A stretch of 44,058 nt of DNA from DATEEG01 sp035525055 (GTDB lineage: Bacteria; Actinomycetota; Acidimicrobiia; Spongiisociales; ZC4RG35): NCBI GenBank assembly GCA_035525055.1, contig DATLEZ010000009.1, positions 1 through 44,058 of the forward strand, given 5' to 3'. Below are positions 8,249 through 16,635 of this stretch, piece after piece. The notes beneath the pieces were generated by a model, which saw only the letters and a list, made by a program, of their open reading frames with translations, was not told the origin of the DNA and did not search any database. Numbering within the stretch: position 1 is the first letter of the stretch; every line of letters begins with the position of its first letter. Position numbers and translations under genes: made by a program.

Positions 8249-9673
8249 ATGTCAGATTCTGTTCGAACACCAAATGACGAAACCCCGGGGCACATGTCGG
8301 CTGAGGACTTTCGGCGCCGGGCCCATCAAGTGGTTGATTGGGTAGCCGACTACATGGGTGAGGTCGAGAATCTGCCCATCATCCCCGAGGTCAAGCCGGG
8401 CGACATCATGCGCCTTCTGGCCGACCACGCCCCGGAGAATGCGGAACCCTTTGACGAGATCTTCGCCGATCTTGACCGGGTGGTGAAGCCGGGCCTTACC
8501 GGGTGGCAGCATCCAGGCTGGTTCGCATTTTTCCCCGGCAACATCTCGGGACCGGCGATCCTGGCCGAAATGGCGGCTTCCGGTCTCGGCCAGCAAGGGA
8601 TGCTGTGGTCGACCAGCCCGGTCTCGACCGAGATCGAGATGAGGGTGCTGGATTGGCTCGTCGAGTTGATGGGCCTCCCGGCCACATGGATGATGGCAGG
8701 ACCGGGTGGAGGGGTCATCCAAACCACTGCCTCAGACTCGACCCATACCGCGCTAGTGGTCGGACGTCATCTCAAGTCGGATGTGGCCACCCTCGACAGC
8801 GTCGTCGCCTATACGAGTTCGCAGTCTCATTCTTCGATCGAGAAGGGCGCCAAGGTGGCGGGATATCGGCATATCAGGACCGTCGAGGTGGACGCTTCCC
8901 ACGCGATGGTGCCGGAGAGGCTCGAAGCCGCCATCGCCGCCGACCTCGCAGACGGGCTGGTGCCGGCGTTCGTCTGCTCGACCGTTGGCACTACCGGAAC
9001 GACGGCCATCGATCCGGTTGAGGCGATCGGCAAGATCTCACGGCGTCATCGAATGTGGCACCACGTCGATGCCGCCTTCGCCGGAAGCGCCATGATCTGC
9101 CCCGAGTTTCGCCAATACCAACCCGGTCTCGAACTCGTCGACAGCTACGTCTTCAACCCTCACAAGTGGCTGCTGACGAACGTCGACTGCTCCGTCCTCT
9201 ATGTCGCCGACCGGGCCCCCCTCCTGGCGACCATGAGCATCCTCCCTCCGTACCTTCGGGGTGCTGCGGCCGGATCGTCGGTGGTAGTCGACTACCGGGA
9301 TTGGCATGTCGCACTCGGGAGGCGGTTTCGATCCCTGAAGCTGTGGTGGGTGCTGCGCGCCTACGGCGCCGAAGGGCTTCGTTCGATGATCCGCGAGCAC
9401 GTCCGCCTTGCCCAGGAGTTCTCGAAGCGGGTCGACGACCACCCGAGCCTGGAGTTGGTCGCTCCGGTTCCGTTCTCGCTGGTGTGCTTTCGCCATGTGG
9501 ATGGTGACGACGCCACCACCCGCCTTGCGAAGGCCATCAACGACTCGGGACACTCGTACGTGACTCCTTCGGTCCTCGACGGAAGGCCCTTCATTCGGGT
9601 TTCGATCGGCCAGACGAGGACGAATGCGACCCACGTCGATCGGTTGTGGGATTTGATAGCCGGCTCGGTTTGA
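8249..9673 (+). CDS. PLP-dependent aromatic-L-amino-acid decarboxylase family protein
   Basis: A 474-residue group II PLP decarboxylase. The PLP-lysine motif FNPHKWLLTNVDCS is intact. Other family motifs are HVDAAFAGSAMICPEFR, which positions the cofactor aspartate, and an N-terminal GWQHPGWFAFFPGN segment typical of AADC/tyrosine/tryptophan decarboxylases. The product would be an arylalkylamine and CO2. The ATG at 8249 is chosen; another in-frame ATG (MSAEDFRRRAHQ) at 8294 is possible, and there is no clear ribosome-binding site before either. It stands alone on this strand, divergent from the acyl-CoA dehydrogenase. Its 3' end runs into the heptad inverted repeat at 9677-9803. Confidence 0.9.
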   Translation: MSDSVRTPNDETPGHMSAEDFRRRAHQVVDWVADYMGEVENLPIIPEVKPGDIMRLLADHAPENAEPFDEIFADLDRVVKPGLTGWQHPGWFAFFPGNISGPAILAEMAASGLGQQGMLWSTSPVSTEIEMRVLDWLVELMGLPATWMMAGPGGGVIQTTASDSTHTALVVGRHLKSDVATLDSVVAYTSSQSHSSIEKGAKVAGYRHIRTVEVDASHAMVPERLEAAIAADLADGLVPAFVCSTVGTTGTTAIDPVEAIGKISRRHRMWHHVDAAFAGSAMICPEFRQYQPGLELVDSYVFNPHKWLLTNVDCSVLYVADRAPLLATMSILPPYLRGAAAGSSVVVDYRDWHVALGRRFRSLKLWWVLRAYGAEGLRSMIREHVRLAQEFSKRVDDHPSLELVAPVPFSLVCFRHVDGDDATTRLAKAINDSGHSYVTPSVLDGRPFIRVSIGQTRTNATHVDRLWDLIAGSV

Positions 9674-9676
9674 AGG

Positions 9677-9803
9677 CAAGCCTCAAGCCTCATGCCTCAC
9701 GTCGCAATGATCCAGAGCCTTCGAATCAAATTCCAATTCAGACGTGATGCCTTGAGGCCTGAAGCTTGTGGCTTGTGGCTTGTGGCTTGTGGCTTGAGGC
9801 TTC
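9677..9803. repeat. Heptad-based inverted repeat (CAAGCCT/TGGCTTG family)
   Basis: The repeat fills the convergent junction between the decarboxylase stop and the HtrA stop. The left arm (9677-9704) reads as heptads CAAGCCT twice, then CATGCCT and CACGTCG. The right arm (9741-9803) divides into nine 7-mers without remainder, including four perfect tandem copies of TGGCTTG at 9669+100 to 9796 (9769-9796) and a final AGGCTTC. The arms can pair, with GACGTGA matching perfectly at the loop side and about 23 of 28 positions overall with one indel. The unit sequence differs from the ACGTAGA family, but the architecture and genomic position are the same. Confidence 0.85.
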
Positions 9804-9804
9804 T

Positions 9805-10974
9805 TCAACCGTCGGCGGGGCGGACTCCCAGGGTCACCGTCAAGGTGATCGATTCGCCGTTTCGGATCACGTCGAGCACGACAGAGTCGTTGGGGCTATA
9901 GCTGCGGATGCGGCCCGCCAGATCGGTCATCGAACGAACGCCGAGAGCGTCGACAGCGGTGACGAGGTCGCCAACCTCGAGACCCGAACCCGCGGCAGGT
10001 CCAGCGGCGACGATCTCAGTGATCAGCGCACCGGCCTGAGCTCCCGTGGCATCTTCGCCGGTGACGCCGAGGTAGGCGGTTTCGATAGGCGTGCCGGCGA
10101 CTATCTGCTGAGCGATATCGTGGGCCACGGCAATCGGAACTGCAAAACCGACCCCGCTGTTGGTACCGGTCTGCGTGAAGATCTCGATGTTCACGCCGAT
10201 CACGCGACCCTGCCTATCGGCGAGGGCGCCACCCGAGTTGCCGGGGTTGATCGAGGCATCGGTCTGAATCAGAACCTGGACCGAGTTGATATTGGCAACG
10301 GGACGGTCAACCGCGCTGACGACGCCGGAGGTAACGGTTTGCTCCAGACCCCAGGGGCTGCCGAGAGCGACCGCCAGTTGGCCAACAACCAACTCCTCGT
10401 CGAGAGCCAACGGCGCCACAGGAGTGTCATTGGTGTCGACCTCGATGACGGCGACATCGTGGACGGTATCGGTCCCCAGGACGGTGCCCTGGGCCTGATT
10501 GCCATCGGCGAATCGGACTACGACGCTGTTGGATCCTTCGACAACGTGCGCGGCGGTGAGGACGTGCCCGTCCTCATACACGAACCCTGATCCGAGCCCG
10601 AACCCGGCTTCGATCTGGACCATCGAAGGGAGCAGAGCCGCGGCAACGGCGGCGACCGGTTCGTCGCCTTCGGCCAGGATTTGGGTAGTGCCGGCCGCGG
10701 TGGTCGATGTGACTTCGGTACCCGACGCCACCGGAGCGCCGTCGCCGTCGACCAGGAGGCCTATGCCGAACCCACCCGCGACGAGCAGCCCTCCAAGCAA
10801 AGCAGCCAGGATCCGACTTGGACCTTTTGAAGCTGGTGCCTGTGGAGTTGGGGGCGGCACGACCGGAGGTGCGACCCAGGCCGGCTCCTCGTACGAGATT
10901 GTCGGCTCCATTGGCACTGGCGGCATATCTGCTGTCACTGCCTCTGGTTCGTCAGGTCGGTCGGTTCCCAGCAC
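9805..10974 (-). CDS. HtrA/PepD-type membrane-anchored serine protease with PDZ domain
   Basis: A 389-residue S1C protease. It has a Pro/Glu-rich cytoplasmic N-terminus (1-53), one transmembrane helix at about 54-75, a trypsin-like domain with catalytic His143 (LTAAHVV), Asp173 (HDVAVIEVD) and Ser247 (NPGNSGGA), and a PDZ domain at about 290-385. It should sit in the membrane with the protease outside, degrading or refolding damaged envelope proteins. The start is GTG with TTGGAGG about 6 nt upstream. It lies about 100 bp downstream of a response regulator/kinase pair on the same strand. That order matches mprA-mprB-pepD of mycobacteria, where the protease is a target of the system. Confidence 0.92.
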   Translation of the reverse strand: MLGTDRPDEPEAVTADMPPVPMEPTISYEEPAWVAPPVVPPPTPQAPASKGPSRILAALLGGLLVAGGFGIGLLVDGDGAPVASGTEVTSTTAAGTTQILAEGDEPVAAVAAALLPSMVQIEAGFGLGSGFVYEDGHVLTAAHVVEGSNSVVVRFADGNQAQGTVLGTDTVHDVAVIEVDTNDTPVAPLALDEELVVGQLAVALGSPWGLEQTVTSGVVSAVDRPVANINSVQVLIQTDASINPGNSGGALADRQGRVIGVNIEIFTQTGTNSGVGFAVPIAVAHDIAQQIVAGTPIETAYLGVTGEDATGAQAGALITEIVAAGPAAGSGLEVGDLVTAVDALGVRSMTDLAGRIRSYSPNDSVVLDVIRNGESITLTVTLGVRPADG

Positions 10975-11078
10975 GTCGATACCTCCAAGAAGTCGTTGTC
11001 TGCAATCAAAGTATCGGCACGGCTTTAAAAGAGCGGTTAAGAATTTGCCATGCTTGGGGACAAAGAGCTACGCGCTCC

Positions 11079-12242
11079 TTATGGCACCGGGTTTTCGTCG
11101 GGCGGAGGTCCAGTGGTTCGATCGGTCGGGAGCCAGATGACTGTGGTGCTTCCGCCGAGATGGGATTGCCGGGAAAACACCGTGAACACCCCGCCGTGGA
11201 GTTGTGCGACCTGTTCGACGATGCTCAAACCCAGGCCTGGCCCGGTTCGCGCTAGGTCGAAGCCCGGACCTTGATCCGCCACCGCCAGGTACGCCCAGCC
11301 ATCGACCTGTCCCGAGGCGATTCGAAGGTCTGATCCCGGCGGGGCGACCCGCAACGCGTTGTCGATGAGATTGCCGAGAGCGCGAGTCAACGAGACCGGC
11401 TCGGCTTGAACCGTCGCCGACCCCGAGACGACCCCGAGGGCAACTTCGGTGGTGGCGGCCGATGCAGTGAGATCACCCGCCACTTCGGCGGTTAATCCGC
11501 CGAGGTCGATGGTGACCATTGCTGCCTGACCGTTCTGGAAACGGGCGGCCGCGAGAAGGCCGTCGATCATCGTGCCCATGCGTTCGGCGTTGCGAACGAC
11601 TATCTCGCCGGTGGCCTTCCACTCCTCCACCGTCGGAGCCGGGTCATCAAGGGCAACCTCGACGTTGCTCCGGATGACTGACAAAGGAGTCCGCAGGTCA
11701 TGAGATGTATCGGCCAGGAACTGCCGTTGCGATTTGAACGCTCCTTCCAGTCGGTCAAGCATCCCATCAAAGGTCGAAGCGAGGCGAGTAAGTTCGTCGT
11801 CCGGCCCGGGCAACGCGATACGACGGGAAAGGTCCGATGCCTCGATCTCGCGGGCCACCTGGCTGATCCGATCTACCGGTGCGAGTGCCCGTCCGGCGAT
11901 GACCCAACCGACAACCAGGCTGATAAGGAAAAGCAGCGCGATCGCAAGCAGCGTGTACCGCGCCAGCTGGTCGAGCACAAATTGGTTGAACATGCTTTCC
12001 AGAGTTCTGACCTGGGCTTCCTCGAGGCGGGGGTCAACGATGAGCTGGAATTGTCCGAGTTGGACTTGCTGGCCGCGAATGACCAGACGGGTCTCGGTTT
12101 GACGGGTCAGCTGCCAGCGAACCGCGATGTAGAGCAAACCGAGGATGATGCCGCCGAGGCCAAAGACGACCGCCGAGTACAAAGCGGACAATCGGAAACG
12201 GATCGACCGGAACACCTTGAACCGCGACCACCTCGCCTTCAT
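11079..12242 (-). CDS. Sensor histidine kinase (MprB-like)
   Basis: A 387-residue kinase with ATG start. Layout: first transmembrane helix about 18-42, a short extracytoplasmic loop (about 43-95) too small for a PAS fold, second helix about 96-117, HAMP about 118-170, HisKA with the phosphoacceptor His181 in DTSHDLRTPL, then HATPase with N-box NLIDNALR, G1 DQGPGFD and G2 GPGLGLSIV. It autophosphorylates on ATP and passes phosphate to the response regulator encoded 13 bp upstream. The small sensor loop suggests membrane-proximal sensing, perhaps with the HtrA protease as modulator, as reported for MprB and PepD. The actual signal is unknown. Confidence 0.92.
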   Translation of the reverse strand: MKARWSRFKVFRSIRFRLSALYSAVVFGLGGIILGLLYIAVRWQLTRQTETRLVIRGQQVQLGQFQLIVDPRLEEAQVRTLESMFNQFVLDQLARYTLLAIALLFLISLVVGWVIAGRALAPVDRISQVAREIEASDLSRRIALPGPDDELTRLASTFDGMLDRLEGAFKSQRQFLADTSHDLRTPLSVIRSNVEVALDDPAPTVEEWKATGEIVVRNAERMGTMIDGLLAAARFQNGQAAMVTIDLGGLTAEVAGDLTASAATTEVALGVVSGSATVQAEPVSLTRALGNLIDNALRVAPPGSDLRIASGQVDGWAYLAVADQGPGFDLARTGPGLGLSIVEQVAQLHGGVFTVFSRQSHLGGSTTVIWLPTDRTTGPPPDENPVP

Positions 12243-12255
12243 AAATCAACCTGTC

Positions 12256-12951
12256 TCATCTGGCCATCTCATCTGGTTTGGTTCGGAGGACATATCCGCG
12301 ACCGGCCACGGTCTCGAGCGGTTGGGGTTCTCCCAGCTTCTTGCGCAGGTTTGAAACCGTCACCCGGACCGTGTTGGTGAAGGGATCAGCCATCTCGTCC
12401 CACACGTGCTCGAGAAGGGTCTCCTGAGACAACACCTCCCCGGCATGGGCCATCAGGTACTCGAGCAGGGAGAACTCCTTGGCGGTCAAAGCGATAGGGA
12501 TGTCACCGCGAGTGACCTCGAAGCGAGCCGGGTCGAGGGTGATGTCACCGACTCGAAGGATCGGATTTCCGGCTTCCTCGCGTCGTAGCAACGCCCGGGC
12601 CCTTGCCGCCAACTCGGCAAAAGCGAAGGGCTTGACGAGATAGTCGTCGGCGCCGGCATCGAGACCGGCGACTCGGTCCTCGATGTCGTCGCGGGCCGTG
12701 AGCATTAGGACGCGGGGCCGATGCCCTTCGAAGCTGGGAAGGTCGCCGACCACCATCCGCCGGCATAACTCGAGCCCGGATCCGTCCGGCAGGTTCCAGT
12801 CCAGAACGGCCAGGTCGTAGCCGCCTGATCGGAGTTTCTCTTCGGCGTGACCCGAACCAAGGGCGACATCAACCGCATATCCCTGTCGGCGGAGGCCTCG
12901 CGCTATCGCATCGGCAAGGTCGCGCTCGTCTTCCACTACGAGAACGCGCAT
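12256..12951 (-). CDS. OmpR-family response regulator (MprA-like)
   Basis: A 231-residue regulator starting at the ATG of MRVLVVEDE. The receiver domain has the acidic pocket ED in VEDER, phosphoacceptor Asp51 (LAVLDWNLPDG) and Lys107 (DDYLVKPFA). The C-terminal winged helix contains LTAKEFSLLEYLMAH and FTNTVRVTVSNLRKKLG. Upstream in-frame codons to 13014 lack receiver sequence and are not used. First gene of the regulator-kinase-HtrA cluster. It is divergent from the phosphoglucomutase gene, with 81 bp between the starts, so its promoter lies there. Autoregulation would be usual for this family; I found no convincing binding site. Confidence 0.93.
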   Translation of the reverse strand: MRVLVVEDERDLADAIARGLRRQGYAVDVALGSGHAEEKLRSGGYDLAVLDWNLPDGSGLELCRRMVVGDLPSFEGHRPRVLMLTARDDIEDRVAGLDAGADDYLVKPFAFAELAARARALLRREEAGNPILRVGDITLDPARFEVTRGDIPIALTAKEFSLLEYLMAHAGEVLSQETLLEHVWDEMADPFTNTVRVTVSNLRKKLGEPQPLETVAGRGYVLRTKPDEMAR

Positions 12952-13032
12952 TGCCGGAACGCTAACGCAAAGCTGATAAGCAAGGCGTAAACCCAGGGAA
13001 CGCAACAGCCACACGGCGAGTTAAATGCGCCT

Positions 13033-13803
13033 ATGCCCGCCAAGGCCTTCTGGTCCAAAAGTGCAATGAAACCGCGGGACTGGAAGCGGTTTCGGGCGGT
13101 CTTGTTCGATCTCGACGGGGTCCTGACCGACACTGCTTCGATCCACTCCCGGGCCTGGAAGATTACTTTTGACGACTTCCTCAAACTCCGGGCGGCAACC
13201 CACAGGACCGGGTTCACCCCTTTCGACATCGAGAGTGACTATCGCCAGCATGTCGACGGTCGCCCTCGTTTCGAAGGCGTCGACAAGTTCCTGAGGTCAC
13301 GTGGGATCGAACTTCCGTGGGGCCGTCATGACGACCCGGCGGGTGACACGACAGTCTGCGGGGTGGGGAACCGGAAGAACGACCTCGTCGGGAAGATCCT
13401 CATTGAGCAGGGAGTGGAGGTCTATCCGGGCTCGCTTGCTCTCCTCAAGTTCCTGGAAGCCGAAGGTATGCCGATGGCGGTCGTCACATCGTCGGCCAAT
13501 GCCGGAGCGATCCTCGCCGGCGGCGGTATTACCGGTCTATTCACTGTCCGGGTCGATGGCGGTGTCGCGGCCCGGCTGGGGTTGCGGGGCAAGCCTCATC
13601 CGGATCCGTTTCTCGAGGCGGCTCGCCAGCTCGAAGTGGACCCGGCCGACGCGGTCGTCGTCGAGGACGCCATCAGCGGGGTCCAGGCCGGCCACGCTGG
13701 TGGATTCGGCCTCGTCATCGGAGTGGATCGCCATGGCGATGCCGAGGCGTTGAAGAAGGCGGGAGCGGACCTGGTCGTGTCCGACCTTGGAGAGTTGGTG
13801 TAA
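13033..13803 (+). CDS. pgmB: Beta-phosphoglucomutase, HAD superfamily
   Basis: A 256-residue HAD-IA hydrolase-fold protein. Motif I is FDLDGVLTDT, with nucleophile and acid/base aspartates (DxD); motif II is VVTSSAN; motif III is GKPHPDPF; motif IV is VVVEDAISGVQAG. The cap-domain segment ESDYRQHVDGRPRFEGV is typical of beta-phosphoglucomutase. The enzyme converts beta-glucose-1-phosphate to glucose-6-phosphate. The next gene is a GH65 phosphorylase, which releases beta-glucose-1-phosphate, so the two form a standard disaccharide phosphorolysis pair. The start is ATG at 13033. Other HAD phosphatases are conceivable, but the neighbour makes this assignment strong. Confidence 0.88.
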   Translation: MPAKAFWSKSAMKPRDWKRFRAVLFDLDGVLTDTASIHSRAWKITFDDFLKLRAATHRTGFTPFDIESDYRQHVDGRPRFEGVDKFLRSRGIELPWGRHDDPAGDTTVCGVGNRKNDLVGKILIEQGVEVYPGSLALLKFLEAEGMPMAVVTSSANAGAILAGGGITGLFTVRVDGGVAARLGLRGKPHPDPFLEAARQLEVDPADAVVVEDAISGVQAGHAGGFGLVIGVDRHGDAEALKKAGADLVVSDLGELV

Positions 13804-13870
13804 AGGCAGCGCTCTACGAACGGGTCCCGACTCACCAAGACCGGCTCGTCACTCTTTACCATCGCCTTCC

Positions 13871-16138
13871 GTGCGCACCGCCAAGGGTTTCACTCCAGCC
13901 GACTACGGGTCCGATCCATGGATCATCGAGATACGCGGAGCCGATCCCGAGAAGGCAGGGTTCTACGAGACGATCCTTGCTTTGAGCAACGGCCACATCG
14001 GAGCGCGGGGAAGCTTCGAACAGGGCGACCCGCGACATCACCCCGGTGTTCTTGTCAACGGGTTTCACGAGACCTGGTCGATCGACTACCCCGAGTCGGC
14101 CTACGGGTATGCCAAGACCGGCCAGACCATCCTCTATGCGCCGGACACGACTGGTTTGACAGTCGTGTCCGACGACCGTCCGCTCGCACTTGCCGAGGCC
14201 GAGGTGACGCGCAGGCTGGATCTGCGGCACGGTTTGGTGACCACGACTGCGGTTTGGCCTGATGTCACCGTTCGATGGTTGCGACTGATCTCGTTGAGCA
14301 GGCGTCACCTGCTCGCCTTGCGGGTTGAGGTCGATCAATCCAAGGGCACCGGGATCAGAATTCGAAGCGGGTGGCGCAACCGCCAGGACACCGACTACCT
14401 CTCGGTCGTCGATGAAGACACCGATCCGCGTCGGGCCCGCTCGTTCGAGCGAAGAGTGCTGGTGGCCGGCCCGGCCAAAGTCGACGGTGCCTCAATGGCT
14501 CTGGCCTTCCGAACCATGCGCAGCGGCATGAATCTCGCGCTCGCCGTTGATCACCAACCAAGCGCATCCGCGATCGCGGTTGATCCAGCTTCGATCGATG
14601 AGTTCGAATTCACGCTCGAAGGCTCGCCGATAGAAAAGACCGCGGCCTACGTCCTTACGTCCAGCCCGGCCGAAGCCGCAGCGGAGTTGAGGCTTGCTCC
14701 GGACTTCTCCGGACTCGCTCGCGAACAAGTGGCTGCCCTCGACGAGTTCTGGAACCACGCCGCGGTCGAGGTCGGCGGCGACCCGGTGCTGCAACAAGCG
14801 GTCAACTGGGCTCTTTACCAACTCCACCAGGCGTCCGCCCAGTTAGTCGGAAAGGGAATCCCGGCCAAAGGGCTCACCGGGCAGGCGTATGAGGGCCACT
14901 ACTTCTGGGATACCGACGTGTTTGTGCTTCCGTTTCTCGCGCATCATTCACCGCGGTCGGCCGCCGAACTGATTCGATTCCGCCATGCCCTGCTTCCTGC
15001 CGCCCGGCTGCGCGCCGAAGAGTTGAGCCACGTCGGGGCCCTCTATCCATGGAGGACGATCAACGGTGAAGAAGCGTCGGCCTACTACGAAGCAGGCACA
15101 GCTCAATTCCACATCGACGCCGCCGTGGTCTACGGCATCGACAGCTACTTAAAGGCGACTGGCGACGAGGACCTCCTCTGGGAGTGCGGCGTCGAGATCG
15201 CGGCGGAGACTGCTCGCTTTTGGGCCGACCTCGGATTCTTCGAGAAGTCCAATCCGGCAGGCCCGTCTTTCCACATCCATATGTGCACCGGGCCGGACGA
15301 ATACTCGGCCCTGGTCGACGACAACGCCTACACGAACTACATGGCTCGCTTCAATCTGGCGACCGCCGCCCGCTGGGCCAGGCGGATGTCCGCCGAGCAC
15401 CCCGCTCGCTATCAGGCCCTGGCAAGTCGCATCGGCCTCGACCCGTCCGAAATCGAAACCTGGGAGACCGCGGCGGCTGCGATGGAGCTTCCAATCGATC
15501 CGGATCTGGGCATCACTCCACAGGACGCCCGGTTTCTCGAGCGTGAGGCCTGGGACTGGGATACCCCCGACGATCAGTATCCACTCCTCCTCAACTTCCA
15601 TCCGCTCGTCATCTACCGCCATCAGGTTCTGAAGCAGGCCGATGTGGTGATGGCCATGTTCTTGCTGCCGGATGCGTTTTCGGATGACTTGACCCGGGCC
15701 AACTTCAACTACTACGACCCGATCACAACCAGCGACTCGTCGCTCTCTCCTGCGATCCAGTCGGCCGTGGCGGCCAGGATCGGACAATTGGAACTGGCGG
15801 TCCCGTACTTTCGGCATGCTGCCTTTCTCGACTTGGCCAACCTGGCCGGCAACACGGCCGATGGGGTGCACATGGCGACGGCCGGAGGCGTGTGGCAAGC
15901 CCTGATCTCTGGATTCGGTGGCTTCACCTGGAGATCCGAGCGGCCATATCTCGCGCCCGACCTTCCGCCGGAGTGGAATCGGCTCGGATTCGCGCTGTCG
16001 ATCCGGGGGTCAAGAGTGCGGGTCGAGGTCGTCAGCGATCGAGTGACGGTTTGTCTCGAAGCCGGGGATCCGCTCGAACTCGACATCTGGGGAACGGTCC
16101 ACACGATCACAGAACTTCCGACCATCGTCATTCGATGA
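13871..16138 (+). CDS. Glycoside hydrolase family 65 disaccharide phosphorylase
   Basis: A 755-residue protein from GTG at 13871. The GH65 N-terminal domain has ETILALSNGHIGARGSFEQG; the (alpha/alpha)6 core has GHYFWDTDVFVLPF, YPWRTINGEEASAYYEAGTA and CTGPDEYSALVDDNAYTN. Glu477 in GPDEY aligns with the catalytic acid of maltose, trehalose and kojibiose phosphorylases. A small beta-sandwich ends the protein. The reaction splits an alpha-glucobiose with phosphate to glucose and beta-glucose-1-phosphate. The disaccharide cannot be told by eye. The upstream TTG at 13787 overlaps pgmB and its translation is not family-like, so GTG is preferred. The gene follows pgmB by 67 bp and overlaps the MaoC-like gene by ATGA. 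Confidence 0.92.
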   Translation: MRTAKGFTPADYGSDPWIIEIRGADPEKAGFYETILALSNGHIGARGSFEQGDPRHHPGVLVNGFHETWSIDYPESAYGYAKTGQTILYAPDTTGLTVVSDDRPLALAEAEVTRRLDLRHGLVTTTAVWPDVTVRWLRLISLSRRHLLALRVEVDQSKGTGIRIRSGWRNRQDTDYLSVVDEDTDPRRARSFERRVLVAGPAKVDGASMALAFRTMRSGMNLALAVDHQPSASAIAVDPASIDEFEFTLEGSPIEKTAAYVLTSSPAEAAAELRLAPDFSGLAREQVAALDEFWNHAAVEVGGDPVLQQAVNWALYQLHQASAQLVGKGIPAKGLTGQAYEGHYFWDTDVFVLPFLAHHSPRSAAELIRFRHALLPAARLRAEELSHVGALYPWRTINGEEASAYYEAGTAQFHIDAAVVYGIDSYLKATGDEDLLWECGVEIAAETARFWADLGFFEKSNPAGPSFHIHMCTGPDEYSALVDDNAYTNYMARFNLATAARWARRMSAEHPARYQALASRIGLDPSEIETWETAAAAMELPIDPDLGITPQDARFLEREAWDWDTPDDQYPLLLNFHPLVIYRHQVLKQADVVMAMFLLPDAFSDDLTRANFNYYDPITTSDSSLSPAIQSAVAARIGQLELAVPYFRHAAFLDLANLAGNTADGVHMATAGGVWQALISGFGGFTWRSERPYLAPDLPPEWNRLGFALSIRGSRVRVEVVSDRVTVCLEAGDPLELDIWGTVHTITELPTIVIR

Positions 16139-16539
16139 CGGCCACCGAGGCCCGCAACCGGCTCGAACCTTTGCTCGGGACCGAACTTGGAACCGGCGAA
16201 TGGTCGCTTCTGTCCCGCGATCGAATCAGGATGTTTGCCGATGCGGTAGGGCGATCCGACGAGGAGATACCCAGCATGATGCTCCTCTCCCTGATCCCTG
16301 GTTTGACCTCGACCATCCAGCTGCCGATCGACCCCCCGCGTACTGCCGTGAACTACGGACTCGACGGGTGCCGAGCGGGGAAGCCAGCCCGAGCCGGAGA
16401 ACGAGTTCGAGCCCGGACGACACTGTTGGCAATTGAAGAAGGCGCTACCTGGCTTCAAATCAAGCGTCGGGTAATCCTGGAAAACGAAACCGGCGAGCCA
16501 GTGTTGGAAGCCGAAACACTGACCCGGCTGTACTGGTGA
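16135..16539 (+). CDS. MaoC/NodN-like hotdog protein lacking the catalytic segment
   Basis: A 134-residue protein whose ATG overlaps the GH65 stop as ATGA, so it is likely translationally coupled. The pattern WSLLSRDRIRMFADAVG, then LLSLIPGL, then AVNYGLDGCR and RVRARTTLLAI is that of MaoC/NodN dehydratases. In the family, about 25 residues between the FADAVG-like and LSLIPGL-like segments carry the catalytic Asp and His (typically HxDpxxA...AHG). Here that stretch is reduced to about ten residues with neither motif. The hotdog core seems kept, so it may be a stable but inactive relative, perhaps a binding protein. Why it is coupled to a sugar phosphorylase is unclear. Family call fair; inactivity inferred. 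Confidence 0.7.
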   Translation: MTATEARNRLEPLLGTELGTGEWSLLSRDRIRMFADAVGRSDEEIPSMMLLSLIPGLTSTIQLPIDPPRTAVNYGLDGCRAGKPARAGERVRARTTLLAIEEGATWLQIKRRVILENETGEPVLEAETLTRLYW

Positions 16540-16545
16540 AGGACT

Positions 16546-16633
16546 CGTTTTAGGTTGTACGTTCTACGTTTTACGTTCCGGAATCGATCCGAGGATGGGT
16601 CGTTGTTCTGACCGTAGAACGCAGAACGTAGAA
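16546..16633. repeat. Heptad-based inverted repeat at a convergent junction
   Basis: The gap between the MaoC-like stop (16539) and the SDR stop (16636) contains a left arm of 7-mers TAGGTTG, TACGTTC, TACGTTT, TACGTTC at 16551-16578, and a right arm CGTAGAA, CGCAGAA, CGTAGAA at 16613-16633. The reverse complement of the right arm matches the left arm at 17 of 20 positions; the loop is about 34 nt. The heptamer is the same family (ACGTAGA, in rotation and complement) as in the 4205-4299 element. It may serve as a bidirectional terminator. Confidence 0.83.
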
Positions 16634-16635
16634 CG

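Noticed and set aside
10975..13032. Shared MprA-type box before both the regulator gene and htrA
   Set aside because: Similar TTWAC...TTA stretches exist before both, but alignment gives only about 10 of 20 matches, no better than chance for AT-rich promoter DNA.
13804..13870. tRNA-like segment between pgmB and the GH65 gene
   Set aside because: Some 3'-end resemblance (GGGTCCCGACTCACCA) but no acceptor or anticodon stems can be formed.
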